17,012 bases of DNA from Propionibacteriaceae bacterium (GTDB lineage: Bacteria; Actinomycetota; Actinomycetes; Propionibacteriales; Propionibacteriaceae), in NCBI GenBank assembly GCA_003158895.1, contig PMLO01000032.1:313-17324 (forward strand). Reading direction: 5' to 3'. The translations under genes and the position numbers were made by a program. Position 1 is the first letter of the stretch; each line of letters starts with the position of its first letter. This document shows, piece after piece, positions 5,670 to 12,615 of this stretch. The notes under the pieces were generated by a model. It was not told where the DNA came from. It ran no database searches and saw nothing but the letters and a program-made list of their open reading frames with translations.

Positions 5670-6113
5670 TCAAATATGGGCGCGTCGCATGTGGATCTTC
5701 CGTCCGCTGACTCCGATCGGTTCAAAGCCAAGACGCTCGTATAGACGTCGAGCCGGGTTGACATCGAATACGTCTAGGGCGACAGCACGGTTTCGGCTCG
5801 CGGCCAAGTCGATGAGTCCCTCGATGATCTCGGCCCCAAGGCCGAGGTTCTGCAGCTTGGGGCTGATTTCGATACGGGCGAGGTATAGGTCGTCCTCCCG
5901 CCACTCGATGTCCACGACGCCAACCAAGTGGCCGCTGACCTCAACGACCTGAGCACGTTTGTGCTGCATCCACGCCTCATGAAATGCCTGCTGTACGTCC
6001 TCGTCCCAGGTGCCGTGAACGTCCTCGATGTACGCCCCCATCGTCGCTCGATGAAGGATGTAAAGAGCATCGGAGTCGCTGACGTCGACGGGGCGTAGTT
6101 GGAAGTCGATCAC
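5670..6113 (-). CDS. GNAT-family N-acetyltransferase
   Basis: The 147-residue protein covers the whole GNAT fold. It has an N-terminal strand and helix (FQLRPVDVSDSDALYILHRA), the central strands (LVGVVDIEWREDDLYLARIEI) and the acetyl-CoA loop Q88-N-L-G-L-G93. A helix follows (AEIIEGLIDLAASRN), and VNPARRLYERLGFEPIG carries the conserved Asn and Tyr near the thiol site. A size of ~147 aa and the C-terminal GRKIHMRR are typical of stand-alone small-molecule or peptide acetyltransferases; the acceptor is unknown. The GTG at 6113 is used because the homology starts at once. No clear ribosome-binding site is visible. It lies 170 nt downstream of the resolvase gene on the same strand. Confidence 0.9.
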   Translation of the reverse strand: MIDFQLRPVDVSDSDALYILHRATMGAYIEDVHGTWDEDVQQAFHEAWMQHKRAQVVEVSGHLVGVVDIEWREDDLYLARIEISPKLQNLGLGAEIIEGLIDLAASRNRAVALDVFDVNPARRLYERLGFEPIGVSGRKIHMRRAHI

Positions 6114-6283
6114 AGGGGCCAGTATCTGTCCCGCGTGTCATCAGACCGAAACCGATACCCACTCTGCGCTGGACAGATCGCCGAAGAATGCCTGCGGTTG
6201 GTGCAGGCGAGTGTGGAACAGCCCAGTGCTCATTGTTGCCTGCACGTCGCGGGGCTTGGGGTAGGAGTCACGCCACTGGACGG

Positions 6284-6865
6284 TCAAGGCTCCAGAGCGT
6301 TCGAGCGTCGGTAGAAGGTAGCTCGGGACATGCCCAGGTCGCGGGCGACTTGTGCGGCCGGCTCGCCGCTCTCGACAAGGCGGACGGCGTTGCGGATCTG
6401 GCTGTCGGTGATCCGTCGGGGGCGGCCGCCGAGGTCTTTGCCGGCCTCGCGGCGCTTGGCGATCGAGTCGGTGACCCGTTCGCGCTTGATCTCGTGCTCC
6501 ATCTGCGCCAGGGCAGACATGATCGTGAACAGCATCGACCCCGTGAGTGTGGCGGTGTCGACGTCGCCTCCGCCCAGGTTGAGGACCCGAAGGCCTGCGC
6601 CCCGGGTTCGCAGTTCGTCGGCGAAGGCGAGCAGGTTCTGGGTGGATCGTCCGAGCCGGTCCAGGGTTGTGACCACGAGGGTGTCGCCGTCGATCAGCGC
6701 GTCGAGTGCGCGGTCGAGCTGTGGCCGCGACGCTCGCGCTCCTGAGACGCCGTGATCCAGGTAGAGGTCGTCGCGGCGGACACCGGCGGCCAACAGGTCC
6801 GTGGCTTGCCGGTCGGTGGATTGCTGGCGTGTTGAAACGCGTGCGTAGCCGATCAGCTTTGTCAT
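6284..6865 (-). CDS. Serine recombinase (resolvase/invertase family)
   Basis: The 193-residue protein is a full-length small serine recombinase. The catalytic domain starts MTKLIGYARVSTRQQ with nucleophile Ser11. It continues with DHGVSGARASRPQLDRAL and the active-site TTLDRLGRS (Asp69, Arg70, Arg73). The E-helix region is ALAQMEHEIKRERV, the hinge carries GRPRRI, and the C-terminal helix-turn-helix reads EPAAQVARDLGMSRATFYRR. All catalytic positions I can check are kept. ATG 6865 is preceded by CGGAG at a suitable distance; longer frames upstream are discarded because homology begins at MTKLIGYARVS. Resolvases of this type are encoded by Tn3-like transposons, plasmids and integrative elements. 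No Tn3 transposase is present here. Confidence 0.93.
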   Translation of the reverse strand: MTKLIGYARVSTRQQSTDRQATDLLAAGVRRDDLYLDHGVSGARASRPQLDRALDALIDGDTLVVTTLDRLGRSTQNLLAFADELRTRGAGLRVLNLGGGDVDTATLTGSMLFTIMSALAQMEHEIKRERVTDSIAKRREAGKDLGGRPRRITDSQIRNAVRLVESGEPAAQVARDLGMSRATFYRRSNALEP

Positions 6866-6880
6866 GGATCGCTCCGAGGT

Positions 6881-6929
6881 GCCTCGTAACCAATAGTGAG
6901 ACCCCGATTCAACCAGAAGGTTCCGAGAC
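6881..6929. promoter_or_regulatory. Possible accessory res subsites upstream of the resolvase gene
   Basis: Two degenerate inverted motifs lie next to each other. GCCTCGTAA (6881-6889) pairs imperfectly with TAGTGAGAC (6894-6902). GATTCAACC (6906-6914) pairs partly with GGTTCCGAGAC (6919-6929). Both share GAGAC/GTCTC half-sites with the perfect palindrome at 7010-7037. Resolvases bind arrays of such sites. The assignment is from pattern only. Confidence 0.28.
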
Positions 6930-7009
6930 ATAGTTACGCGAATCGCCAGGCTCATGGCTTGCGCGGGATTGGTGGTGCTGCCGTCGACGTGTTCGGCTCG
7001 TCGGTGAGA

Positions 7010-7037
7010 CGTCTCGTATCCCATACGTTACGAGACG
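7010..7037. promoter_or_regulatory. Candidate crossover site (res site I) for the serine recombinase
   Basis: CGTCTCGTA (7010-7018) and TACGAGACG (7029-7037) are perfect 9-bp inverted arms separated by 10 bp, making a 28-bp site with AT at its exact centre (7023-7024). Site I in classical res loci is 28 bp with a central dinucleotide where the serine recombinase cleaves. It lies 145 bp upstream of the resolvase start. The span 6930-7216 otherwise shows no gene. Confidence 0.48.
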
Positions 7038-7216
7038 GCGCCCCCTTCATCGCCGCGCTCCGCACGATGCTCACCCGAACTCGTGCAGGCGAGCGTGGGA
7101 ACTGAGAACAGCACCGTTACCAGCCCCCCTCGAGGACCGCGGCGACCACGTCGACTTTCGTACTGCTGATGCTGCGGAGGTTAGCTCGGAGGTTGCCCTG
7201 CCCGCCGTGGAACTCG

Positions 7217-7306
7217 GTGGCGGTCCTGGGTGAGCCCGATCCGGTAGAACACGGCGTTGAGTTGCCGGTTCGCGGCATTGTTGACCCGTTCCCCCGAACT
7301 GGCATT
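7217..7306 (-). pseudogene. Small IS110-type transposase remnant
   Basis: On the minus strand this stretch reads NASSGERVNNAANRQLNAVF then YRIGLTQDRH. IS110-family transposases carry, in their C-terminal Transposase_20 domain, SGxxxxxGNRxLNxxLxxxAxxQxRH, followed by a KxxEGKxxxEAxRCLKRxL block. The second block is missing, and the first Gly of GNR is Ala. About 30 residues survive with no stop, no start and no flanking transposase sequence, so it would be a dead fragment. The match is short and could be coincidental. Confidence 0.4.
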
Positions 7307-7335
7307 GGAGCTGCGGCCTGGGCGGTTCGCATCGG

Positions 7336-7341
7336 TAGGCT
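7336..7341 (+). promoter_or_regulatory. TAnnnT box for leaderless expression of the NUDIX gene
   Basis: TAGGCT ends exactly 6 nt before the GTG at 7348, identical in spacing to the box upstream of the GNAT at 3533. No Shine-Dalgarno sequence precedes this GTG, which fits a leaderless mRNA. Confidence 0.45.
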
Positions 7342-7347
7342 GGCCCG

Positions 7348-7968
7348 GTGGTCCAGAGCCCAGCCCTGCCGACGCCCGCACGCGAGATCCTCGCCACCCT
7401 GGATAAGTGGTCACCGGTGGCACCAGCTCAGCGGCGGCTGAAAGGCGAGTACGAGGCCTTTCTGCGTAGGACGCGCGCGCCGGCGCTCGCCCGCAACGGC
7501 GGCCCGGAGCACCTCACCGGCAGTTGCTTCGTCCTCACGCCCGATCTGTCTCGGGTGCTTCTCTGCTTCCACCGCAAGGGCCAGTTCTGGGTGCAATTGG
7601 GCGGCCACGTGGAACCTGGAGACGCCTCGGTCGCCGCAGCGGCCTACCGGGAAGCCCGCGAGGAGGGTGGCATCACCGACCTCCGTCCGTTCGGCAGTAT
7701 GCCTCTCAACCTCGACCGCCACTCGCTGAGTAGCGGCTTCGGGGCGTGTCGGGTCCACTGGGATGTGGGGTATATGGCATTCGCCGACGTGGACGCCGTG
7801 CCCGTGGTCAGCCTCGAGAGCGAAGCAGTCGCGTGGTTCGATGTGGAGGGGCTCCCGGCGCAGGTGCCCGAGGGCTTCCCCGAGCGGCTGCTCACGATTC
7901 TCGATGAGCTGGCCCACCGACGGGGCCCCGACGGGGCCGACGTTCAGACGGGGCTCGGGACTTTCTAG
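7348..7968 (+). CDS. NUDIX hydrolase
   Basis: The 206-residue protein has a Nudix box at residues 85-109: GGHVEPGDAS, then AAYREAREEGGI, giving the metal-binding REAREEGG core. The first box Glu is Asp and there is one extra residue before REAREE, a variant common in GGHVEPGDxS-type actinobacterial members. Nudix enzymes cleave nucleoside diphosphates linked to another group. The preceding strand (GSCFVLTPDLSRVLLCFHRK) and following HWDVGYMAFA are the expected fold elements. An N-terminal helical extension of ~55 residues is typical of this subgroup; the substrate cannot be inferred. The start is GTG at 7348, from the leaderless promoter spacing. A weak 5-bp hairpin (8010-8024) follows before the ISL3 element. 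Confidence 0.9.
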   Translation: MVQSPALPTPAREILATLDKWSPVAPAQRRLKGEYEAFLRRTRAPALARNGGPEHLTGSCFVLTPDLSRVLLCFHRKGQFWVQLGGHVEPGDASVAAAAYREAREEGGITDLRPFGSMPLNLDRHSLSSGFGACRVHWDVGYMAFADVDAVPVVSLESEAVAWFDVEGLPAQVPEGFPERLLTILDELAHRRGPDGADVQTGLGTF

Positions 7969-8032
7969 TTTTCCTGCATGGGGTTTGTTGCGTCTTTTGA
8001 TCAAAGATGGAGCCTTGGCGGCTCTGGTTTCG

Positions 8033-8058
8033 GGGCTCTTCGCAAACGACGGTGTAGT
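8033..8058 (+). repeat. ISL3 left terminal inverted repeat
   Basis: Pairs with 9456-9481 in inverse orientation. 23 of 26 positions match, including the perfect inner block CGACGGTGTAGT. The outermost bases are GGGCTC. Confidence 0.9.
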
Positions 8059-8111
8059 GGCGGGTTCGTGAGCGTGATCCAGGGTGGCGGCGCGTCGGTG
8101 CGGGGGTGAGG

Positions 8112-8166
8112 GTCGAGGTCTTCCGATGATGGAGGTTCTCACGCCAGCCATCTGGAAGACCTCGAC
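8112..8166 (+). promoter_or_regulatory. Hairpin whose 3' arm abuts the transposase start codon
   Basis: GTCGAGGTCTTCC (8112-8124) and its exact complement GGAAGACCTCGAC (8154-8166) form a 13-bp stem, extended inward by GATGG/CCATC. The 3' arm contains the only purine-rich ribosome-binding sequence (GGAAGA) and ends one base before the GTG at 8167. In a transcript entering from outside the element this structure would hide the initiation region. The structure is plain in the sequence; the regulatory role is inferred from similar devices in other IS elements. Confidence 0.68.
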
Positions 8167-9474
8167 GTGCCCGACGCTACATTCACGACCCCCGACCTGA
8201 CCACATTTGCCCGCCTCGATGAACTCGGCCTGGTGGTGCTCGGGCAACGACTCGAGCCCGGCCGGGCAGTCCTGGCCTGTCGGGTCAGCGAGCCGGACGA
8301 GTGGTGTCGACGCTGTGGCTGCGAGGGGATGCCGCGGGACAGCCTGGTGCGTCGTCTGGCGCATGAGCCGTTCGGGTGGCGCCCGACGACGCTGGAGGTG
8401 ACGGTGCGCCGTTACCGCTGCACCGGCTGCGGTCATGTCTGGCGACAAGACACCAGCGTGGCGGCGGAGCCGCGGGCCAAGTTGTCGCGTGGTGGTCTGC
8501 GGTGGGCGTTGGAGGGGATCGTGGTCGCGCACCTGAGCATGGCTCGGGTCGCCGAGGGCCTGGGCGTGTCGTGGAACACCGCCAACACGGCGGTCCTGGC
8601 CGAAGGACGGCGGGTCTTGATCGAGGACCCGGCCCGGTTCGACGACGTGCGGGTTCTTGGCGTCGATGAGCATGTCTGGAGGCACACTCGCCGTGGTGAC
8701 AAGTACGTGACCGTGATCATCGACCTGACACCGATCCGTGACCGGACCGGGCCGGCGCGGTTGTTGGACATGGTCGAGGGACGCTCGAAACAGGTCTTCA
8801 AGACCTGGCTCGCCGCACGTCCGCAGGCGTGGCGTGACCAGCTCGAGGTGGTCGCGATGGACGGCTTCACCGGGTTCAAGACCGCCACCACCGAAGAACT
8901 ACCGGATGCGGTCGCGGTCATGGATCCGTTTCATGTGGTCCGCCTCGCCGGCGACGCGCTGGACCAGTGCCGACGCCGCGTCCAGCAAGATCTCCACGGC
9001 CATCGCGGCCGCAGCGGCGACCCGTTGTTCAGCTCGCGGCGGATGCTGCATACCGGCACCGACCTGCTCACCGACAAGCAACACCGCCGGCTCCAGGCCC
9101 TGTTCGGCGGCGATGAGCACGTCGAGGTCGAAGCCACCTGGGGCGTCTACCAGGCCATGATCGCCGCTTACCGAGAACCCGACCGGGTCAAGGGACGACA
9201 CCTGATGACCAGGCTGATCGCCTCCATCAGCCACGGCGTCCCGGCCGCCTTGAGCGAGGTCGCCACGCTCGGGCGCACGCTGACCAAGCGAGCCGGCGAC
9301 ACCCTGGCCTACTTCGACCGACCCGGAACCTCCAACGGCCCGACAGAGGCGATCAACGGCCGCCTCGAACACCTACGCGGCACCGCCCTCGGCTTCCGGA
9401 ACCTGACCAACTACATCGCCCGATCGCTCCTCGAGACCGGCGGCTTCAGACCCCAACTACACCGTCGATTGTGA
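8167..9474 (+). CDS. ISL3-family transposase
   Basis: The 435-residue protein has the ISL3 layout. An N-terminal zinc-ribbon carries paired cysteines (CRRCGC and YRCTGCGHVW), followed by a helix-turn-helix region (HLSMARVAEGLGVSWNTAN). The DDE domain has Asp167 in VLGVDEHVW, Asp232 in VVAMDGFTGF and Glu394 in SNGPTEAINGRLE. The usual C-terminal LRGTALGFRNLTNY follows. This is full length with no internal stop. It catalyses cut-and-paste or copy-out transposition of its own element. The GTG at 8167 directly follows the hairpin, and the stop lies inside the right inverted repeat. The long minus-strand open frame opposite is a high-GC shadow. Confidence 0.96.
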   Translation: MPDATFTTPDLTTFARLDELGLVVLGQRLEPGRAVLACRVSEPDEWCRRCGCEGMPRDSLVRRLAHEPFGWRPTTLEVTVRRYRCTGCGHVWRQDTSVAAEPRAKLSRGGLRWALEGIVVAHLSMARVAEGLGVSWNTANTAVLAEGRRVLIEDPARFDDVRVLGVDEHVWRHTRRGDKYVTVIIDLTPIRDRTGPARLLDMVEGRSKQVFKTWLAARPQAWRDQLEVVAMDGFTGFKTATTEELPDAVAVMDPFHVVRLAGDALDQCRRRVQQDLHGHRGRSGDPLFSSRRMLHTGTDLLTDKQHRRLQALFGGDEHVEVEATWGVYQAMIAAYREPDRVKGRHLMTRLIASISHGVPAALSEVATLGRTLTKRAGDTLAYFDRPGTSNGPTEAINGRLEHLRGTALGFRNLTNYIARSLLETGGFRPQLHRRL

Positions 9475-9481
9475 TGAGCCC
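9456..9481 (-). repeat. ISL3 right terminal inverted repeat
   Basis: Inverse match of 8033-8058. It contains the last codons and the TGA (9472-9474) of the transposase gene. The stretch 9482-9661 beyond it carries nothing I can recognise. Confidence 0.9.
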
Positions 9482-9661
9482 TCAAACAGGAGCGGCATCA
9501 GACCTGGGGCGCTTCAGTCGACCATGCAGGTTCAGACGAGCATTACGGTGAGACACGAAGACCTCCGAGCGGTAGAGCCCAGACATCCCCAGCGCACCCA
9601 GAGGTCCTCGCTACGTCAAGAGCCGACGCCTCGTGTCACCAACGTTCTGGCCGAGTACAAA

Positions 9662-10186
9662 CTAGAGCGCGATCCAGTAGCGACGGGTTCGGCCAAGTTC
9701 GGTCAGGGGTACGTCTTCAAGGACCCCACCGTTGCTCTCAATGGTCCGAGCCGAGGCGATATTGGCGTCCTCGCATACGACGAGCACACGACCAAGTCCC
9801 AACGCGCGAGCTTCGGGCAGTACCGCTCTCAACGCCCACTTAGCCAGACCTCGCCTGCGAGCCGATGGACGTATGCCATAGCCGATGTTCCCACCTGCGC
9901 GAAGCAGAAAGTTGTTGAGCGTGCCCCGAAGGCAGATAGCGCCAAGGTACTCGTCGTTGTCAACGATCCACCAGTAGTTGGCATAGACCCGGCTTTCTTC
10001 CAGAAGGGTCGAAGGGTCCGATTGCAGGCGCAAGCGCTCCACCCACGCAGCGAACCCTGCCGCGGTGTCGACGTCATCACCGACATTCAGACCAGCACCA
10101 TCCTGGTGCGTCTCCCGACCCCATTCATCACGGGCCGCTAACCACGAGTCACGCAGCTGGGTATTGGGCGAAATGAGTTCTGGCAT
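9662..10186 (-). CDS. GNAT-family N-acetyltransferase
   Basis: The 174-residue protein shows the GNAT core. YWWIVDNDEYLGAICLRG forms the central strands and GNIGYGIRPSARRRGLAKWAL contains the acetyl-CoA loop R110-R-R-G-L-A115. LGRVLVVCEDANIASARTIE has the conserved Asn after the fifth strand, and NGGVLED ends the fold with a C-terminal RRYWIAL. The GYGIRPxxRRRGLA form is close to the RimJ/RimL-like or streptothricin-type branch, but I cannot assign a substrate. The start ATG 10186 is chosen because the longer frame to 10321 adds an Arg/Ser-rich non-homologous stretch. A TACCGT box lies 8 nt before this ATG. Confidence 0.9.
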   Translation of the reverse strand: MPELISPNTQLRDSWLAARDEWGRETHQDGAGLNVGDDVDTAAGFAAWVERLRLQSDPSTLLEESRVYANYWWIVDNDEYLGAICLRGTLNNFLLRAGGNIGYGIRPSARRRGLAKWALRAVLPEARALGLGRVLVVCEDANIASARTIESNGGVLEDVPLTELGRTRRYWIAL

Positions 10187-10194
10187 GCCTATGG

Positions 10195-10200
10195 ACGGTA
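10195..10200 (-). promoter_or_regulatory. Possible TAnnnT box for the third GNAT
   Basis: Read on the minus strand, TACCGT ends 8 nt before the ATG at 10186, close to the leaderless spacing seen at the other cargo genes. The -35 is not convincing. Confidence 0.3.
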
Positions 10201-10605
10201 CAGCAGGCCGGCGCCACGTGCTGAAGATAGACGCGCTGATGGGCCGCAACGCGGGTACAGAATCTACTTCGTGCAATGAGCCGGCGGATCGCGACTGCCG
10301 CCTCGGCAGGAGCGGTCTCACGACTCAATATTCCGCACCCGGTCGCTATGGGCCGGCGCAGGCCTGGATGGAAGTCACTTCGGGGCAGCACTGTGATGGG
10401 CCGCGACCGCGCCATGCGGGAACGGGGAGTCTTTTGATCGAGCCATCGGAGTGGACCGGGTCAGCGCCGGCCACCCCCATCCTCGGGCGGACATGTCGAA
10501 CGAAAGGCACCGGTCGGGGCCAGTTGGGGTTCGACTCACGACCGAGCGAGGAGGCGACCAGCACCCGGCGCGGCAACGCTAGTTCCAGACGAGCCACCCC
10601 AAGAC
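10201..10605. other. Gap without a recognisable gene
   Basis: About 400 bases between the GNAT and the IS256 remnant. The open frames on both strands are Arg/Pro/Ser-rich shadows, and no hairpin with a T-run, tRNA or repeat was found. A GGGTTCGACTC string near 10526 resembles a tRNA T-arm but has no acceptor stem around it. Confidence 0.5.
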
Positions 10606-10895
10606 TCACAGGTGGGGTTGTTCGACCAGCATCGCTTTGACCGCCGGCCACGAACTCTCGTCGGGCAGACGCTCATCAGGTTCGCGGCGTTGTGGGTGCG
10701 GCTGCGTTAGCCAGCTTGCCCGGGCAGGTTCGCGCTGATCGCCTCGACCAGGCCTGGGTGGGCGTCGGAGGAGGCCAGCCGCACCCCGTTCAGGCTGCGG
10801 GCAACCAGATCCGCGAAGGACGTGTTCCACGCCGGTTCGAGGTGATACCGCGGACTGTCAGCAGCGTCGCCATCACCCTCGACGGCCACAGTCAC
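10606..10895 (-). pseudogene. Decayed IS256-family transposase fragment
   Basis: On the minus strand, SFADLVARSLNGVRLASSDA, then HPGLVEAISANLPG, matches the central DDE region of IS256 transposases (LVARGLSGVxLVxSDAHxGLxxAIxAxLPGAxWQRC). The frame then shifts. ASWLTQPHPQRREPDERLPD corresponds to the degraded WQRCRTHYAxNLMxxxPK segment, followed by the well-preserved SSWPAVKAML. The usual HSVYDQPD is collapsed to VEQPHL, and the rest is absent. Roughly 90 codons of a ~410-codon gene remain, with at least one frameshift and small deletions. It is a different part of the protein from the tail at 1-144, so the two do not overlap and cannot be compared for identity. Confidence 0.75.
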
Positions 10896-10976
10896 GGCGA
10901 CGCTCTGTAGCCACGGCCACCGTCTGGGCGTTGGGGCGGGTTGTCATCGCCGAGCCACGGCCCGCGCTGATGATGC

Positions 10977-12353
10977 TCATCGGACGCGTGCGACTTCCCG
11001 TGCCAATGCCAACGCCGCGTGGCGGGTTGCCGGCTTCAGCCGCGCCCAGGTGATGATGCCTTTGCCGACCAGGTGCGGGTCGGGAGGTATCGGCATCACC
11101 CGATGCCCGGCTGAACGGAAATGTGCCTCATACGAGCGTGCCCGGCCCTTATCGGCCGTCTCGGCCGGGCTCCAGGTCGGCACGATGATCGCTGTCCGGG
11201 ACAGATCGGAGCGGCCCAGCTCGGCCAGCTCGTCAAGCATCTGCCCGGCGAGCGTGCAGGTCGGCGGATCCCATTTCACCGGCACTACGAGCACATCAGC
11301 AAGGTCCGCTGCCCGCTGCCACGCTTCGTCGGCATCGTTGTTGCCGCCATCCAAGCCCACGACATGCCGCCGTTTGGTCAACGCGGCGGCGAGCAGATCG
11401 ACATCATGTCGCGACAGCCGAGGCGCCAGGACTGGCTCATCGCCCTCCTGCTGAATCACCAGCGAGTCCCGCGACGGGACCGTGAAATACCCTTCCGGCT
11501 GCCACTGCATCAGCTCGTCCAGATCAACGACATCAGGGAACCCCTGGTGCGCCCCTTTGAGCGCCGCGACCAGGTCGGACACGGTCGCCGTTGACGACTG
11601 CACCGTCCGCAGCGCGAGGTTGCCTACCGGGTTCAGGTCCACCAGGACCACATCATTGGGCCGCTTGGTGGCGAACGCGGCCGCCAGCAAGACCGCGACC
11701 GGTGTCTTGCCGGCCTGCCCTTTCCGGTTCGCGACGAGGTAGGTGAGCTGCCTCAATGCGGTCAACGAGTCCGGCCCGGCCAGTTCGGCCTGGCCTCGCC
11801 ACCACCCCCGGCGCTGCGCTGTCGCTGTCGCGATCTGGCAGGTCGCCGCCCTATGCCCTCTCTGTCGGGCCGGAGTATTTGACGGAATAGTCGCCCCCAC
11901 GGGGACAGCCGTCTGCCTCGAACCTGCCGCCTCCACACCGTCAGGAACAACGATGGCGGTTGGCTGATCACCGTCCGGGTCGCTGGCAGTGTCCGCTTCA
12001 CCCCTCGGATCGTTGTACTCGTCGTCGTCGGCGCGGGCCCGTGGGGGCATCGACGCCGGATCGGGATCCGCCACAGTGGGAGGACCAGAAACAAGACCGG
12101 AGGGGCCAATCTCCTTGAAGTGGCCGTCGCCGGCGACAGCAACCAGCCACGTCCGGGTCGGCGACACCACCCAGGCACGGACCGGGCGGCCCAGCTCGCG
12201 TGCCCGCGTCGCAACCCATCCCACACCCGCGTTGAACCCAGTCGGCTCATCACCAGCCAGCAGCGTCTCCACACGCCCCATAAGCTCCACACTCACCTGC
12301 CCGGCGAACAGGTGCACACTGGCCACCGGATACTCCCCCGGCATCATCACCAC
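10977..12353 (-). CDS. ParA/MinD-like P-loop ATPase with N-terminal extension
   Basis: The 458-residue protein has three parts. The first ~85 residues form a compact alpha/beta region (SVHLFAGQVSVELMGRVETL...). A low-complexity linker rich in Asp, Pro, Ala and Arg follows to ~185. The C-terminal ATPase domain has a deviant Walker A VANRKGQAGKTP (Lys211 and Lys216), Asp239 in VVLVDLN and Walker B HVVGLDGGNN around 330-339. Closest in memory are ATPases of actinobacterial plasmids and conjugative elements (SNPKGGxGKTPxALxLA...DxxN) that partition or position DNA. The second Gly of KGG is Gln here. AAAGGAG lies 6-7 nt upstream of tandem GTG-GTG-ATG-ATG codons; GTG 12353 has the best spacing. It follows a small ORF 15 nt upstream. 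Confidence 0.85.
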   Translation of the reverse strand: MVMMPGEYPVASVHLFAGQVSVELMGRVETLLAGDEPTGFNAGVGWVATRARELGRPVRAWVVSPTRTWLVAVAGDGHFKEIGPSGLVSGPPTVADPDPASMPPRARADDDEYNDPRGEADTASDPDGDQPTAIVVPDGVEAAGSRQTAVPVGATIPSNTPARQRGHRAATCQIATATAQRRGWWRGQAELAGPDSLTALRQLTYLVANRKGQAGKTPVAVLLAAAFATKRPNDVVLVDLNPVGNLALRTVQSSTATVSDLVAALKGAHQGFPDVVDLDELMQWQPEGYFTVPSRDSLVIQQEGDEPVLAPRLSRHDVDLLAAALTKRRHVVGLDGGNNDADEAWQRAADLADVLVVPVKWDPPTCTLAGQMLDELAELGRSDLSRTAIIVPTWSPAETADKGRARSYEAHFRSAGHRVMPIPPDPHLVGKGIITWARLKPATRHAALALAREVARVR

Positions 12354-12368
12354 GAGCGTCTCCTTTCT

Positions 12369-12548
12369 CTAGTCCGCGTACTGCCAGGCCGACACAAACC
12401 ACGCCCCCGCGTCGCGCAAGATCGACACCAGCACCGGGTCTGACGGGGCCACATCGGCTGCCCATCGGTGGAGATGACGCTCACGATCGCCAAGGTCCCC
12501 GCAGACCGCAGCCGTCCCGGTGTCCGCAGTCCCGAGGAGCGGCGTCAT
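12369..12548 (-). CDS. Hypothetical small protein in front of the ParA-like gene
   Basis: A 59-codon frame from ATG 12548 (MTPLLGTADTGTAAVCGDLG, ending LRDAGAWFVSAWQYAD) stops 15 nt before the ATPase start, so they are probably co-transcribed. A GTG 24 nt further upstream (VSSDFR...) is an alternative start; neither has a good ribosome-binding site. The C-terminal half has the regular helix pattern of a real protein (DRERHLHRWAADVA). I recognise no family. It begins just after the hairpin at 12569-12603, which suggests that hairpin ends the previous unit and this one starts a new transcript. Confidence 0.5.
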   Translation of the reverse strand: MTPLLGTADTGTAAVCGDLGDRERHLHRWAADVAPSDPVLVSILRDAGAWFVSAWQYAD

Positions 12549-12568
12549 CCGGAAGTCAGAGGACACAA

Positions 12569-12603
12569 CTGTGGGGCGTGCTTCGAATGAGCACACCCCA
12601 CAG
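12569..12603 (-). terminator. Strong hairpin ending the upstream minus-strand unit
   Basis: CTGTGGGG (12569-12576) pairs with CCCCACAG (12596-12603). After one mismatch, GTGCT pairs with AGCAC, leaving a 7-nt loop. On the minus strand it starts 12 nt after the TGA at 12616 and is followed by TTGTGTCC. Position and stability fit an intrinsic-type terminator, as used in actinobacteria without a full T-run. Confidence 0.6.
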
Positions 12604-12615
12604 CCATTCCGTCGG

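Larger units (their letters stand above)
8033..9481 (+). mobile_element. Complete ISL3-family insertion sequence (about 1.45 kb)
   Basis: One transposase gene is bounded by matching terminal inverted repeats starting GGGCTC at 8033 and ending GAGCCC at 9481. The transposase is full length with its catalytic triad, so the copy looks able to transpose. The 8 bp on each side (TGGTTTCG left, TCAAACAG right) are different, so no target duplication is visible. The insertion may be old, or one end may have recombined with another copy. Confidence 0.93.

Noticed and set aside
7411..8685. 424-codon open frame on the minus strand
   Set aside because: It lies opposite the NUDIX and ISL3 transposase genes; the product is Arg/Pro/His-rich with no family pattern, a usual high-GC shadow.
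9524..10141. 205-codon plus-strand frame
   Set aside because: Mostly antisense to the well-supported GNAT gene; no domain pattern.
10520..10560. tRNA T-arm-like string GGGTTCGACTC
   Set aside because: No acceptor, D-arm or anticodon stem can be built around it.
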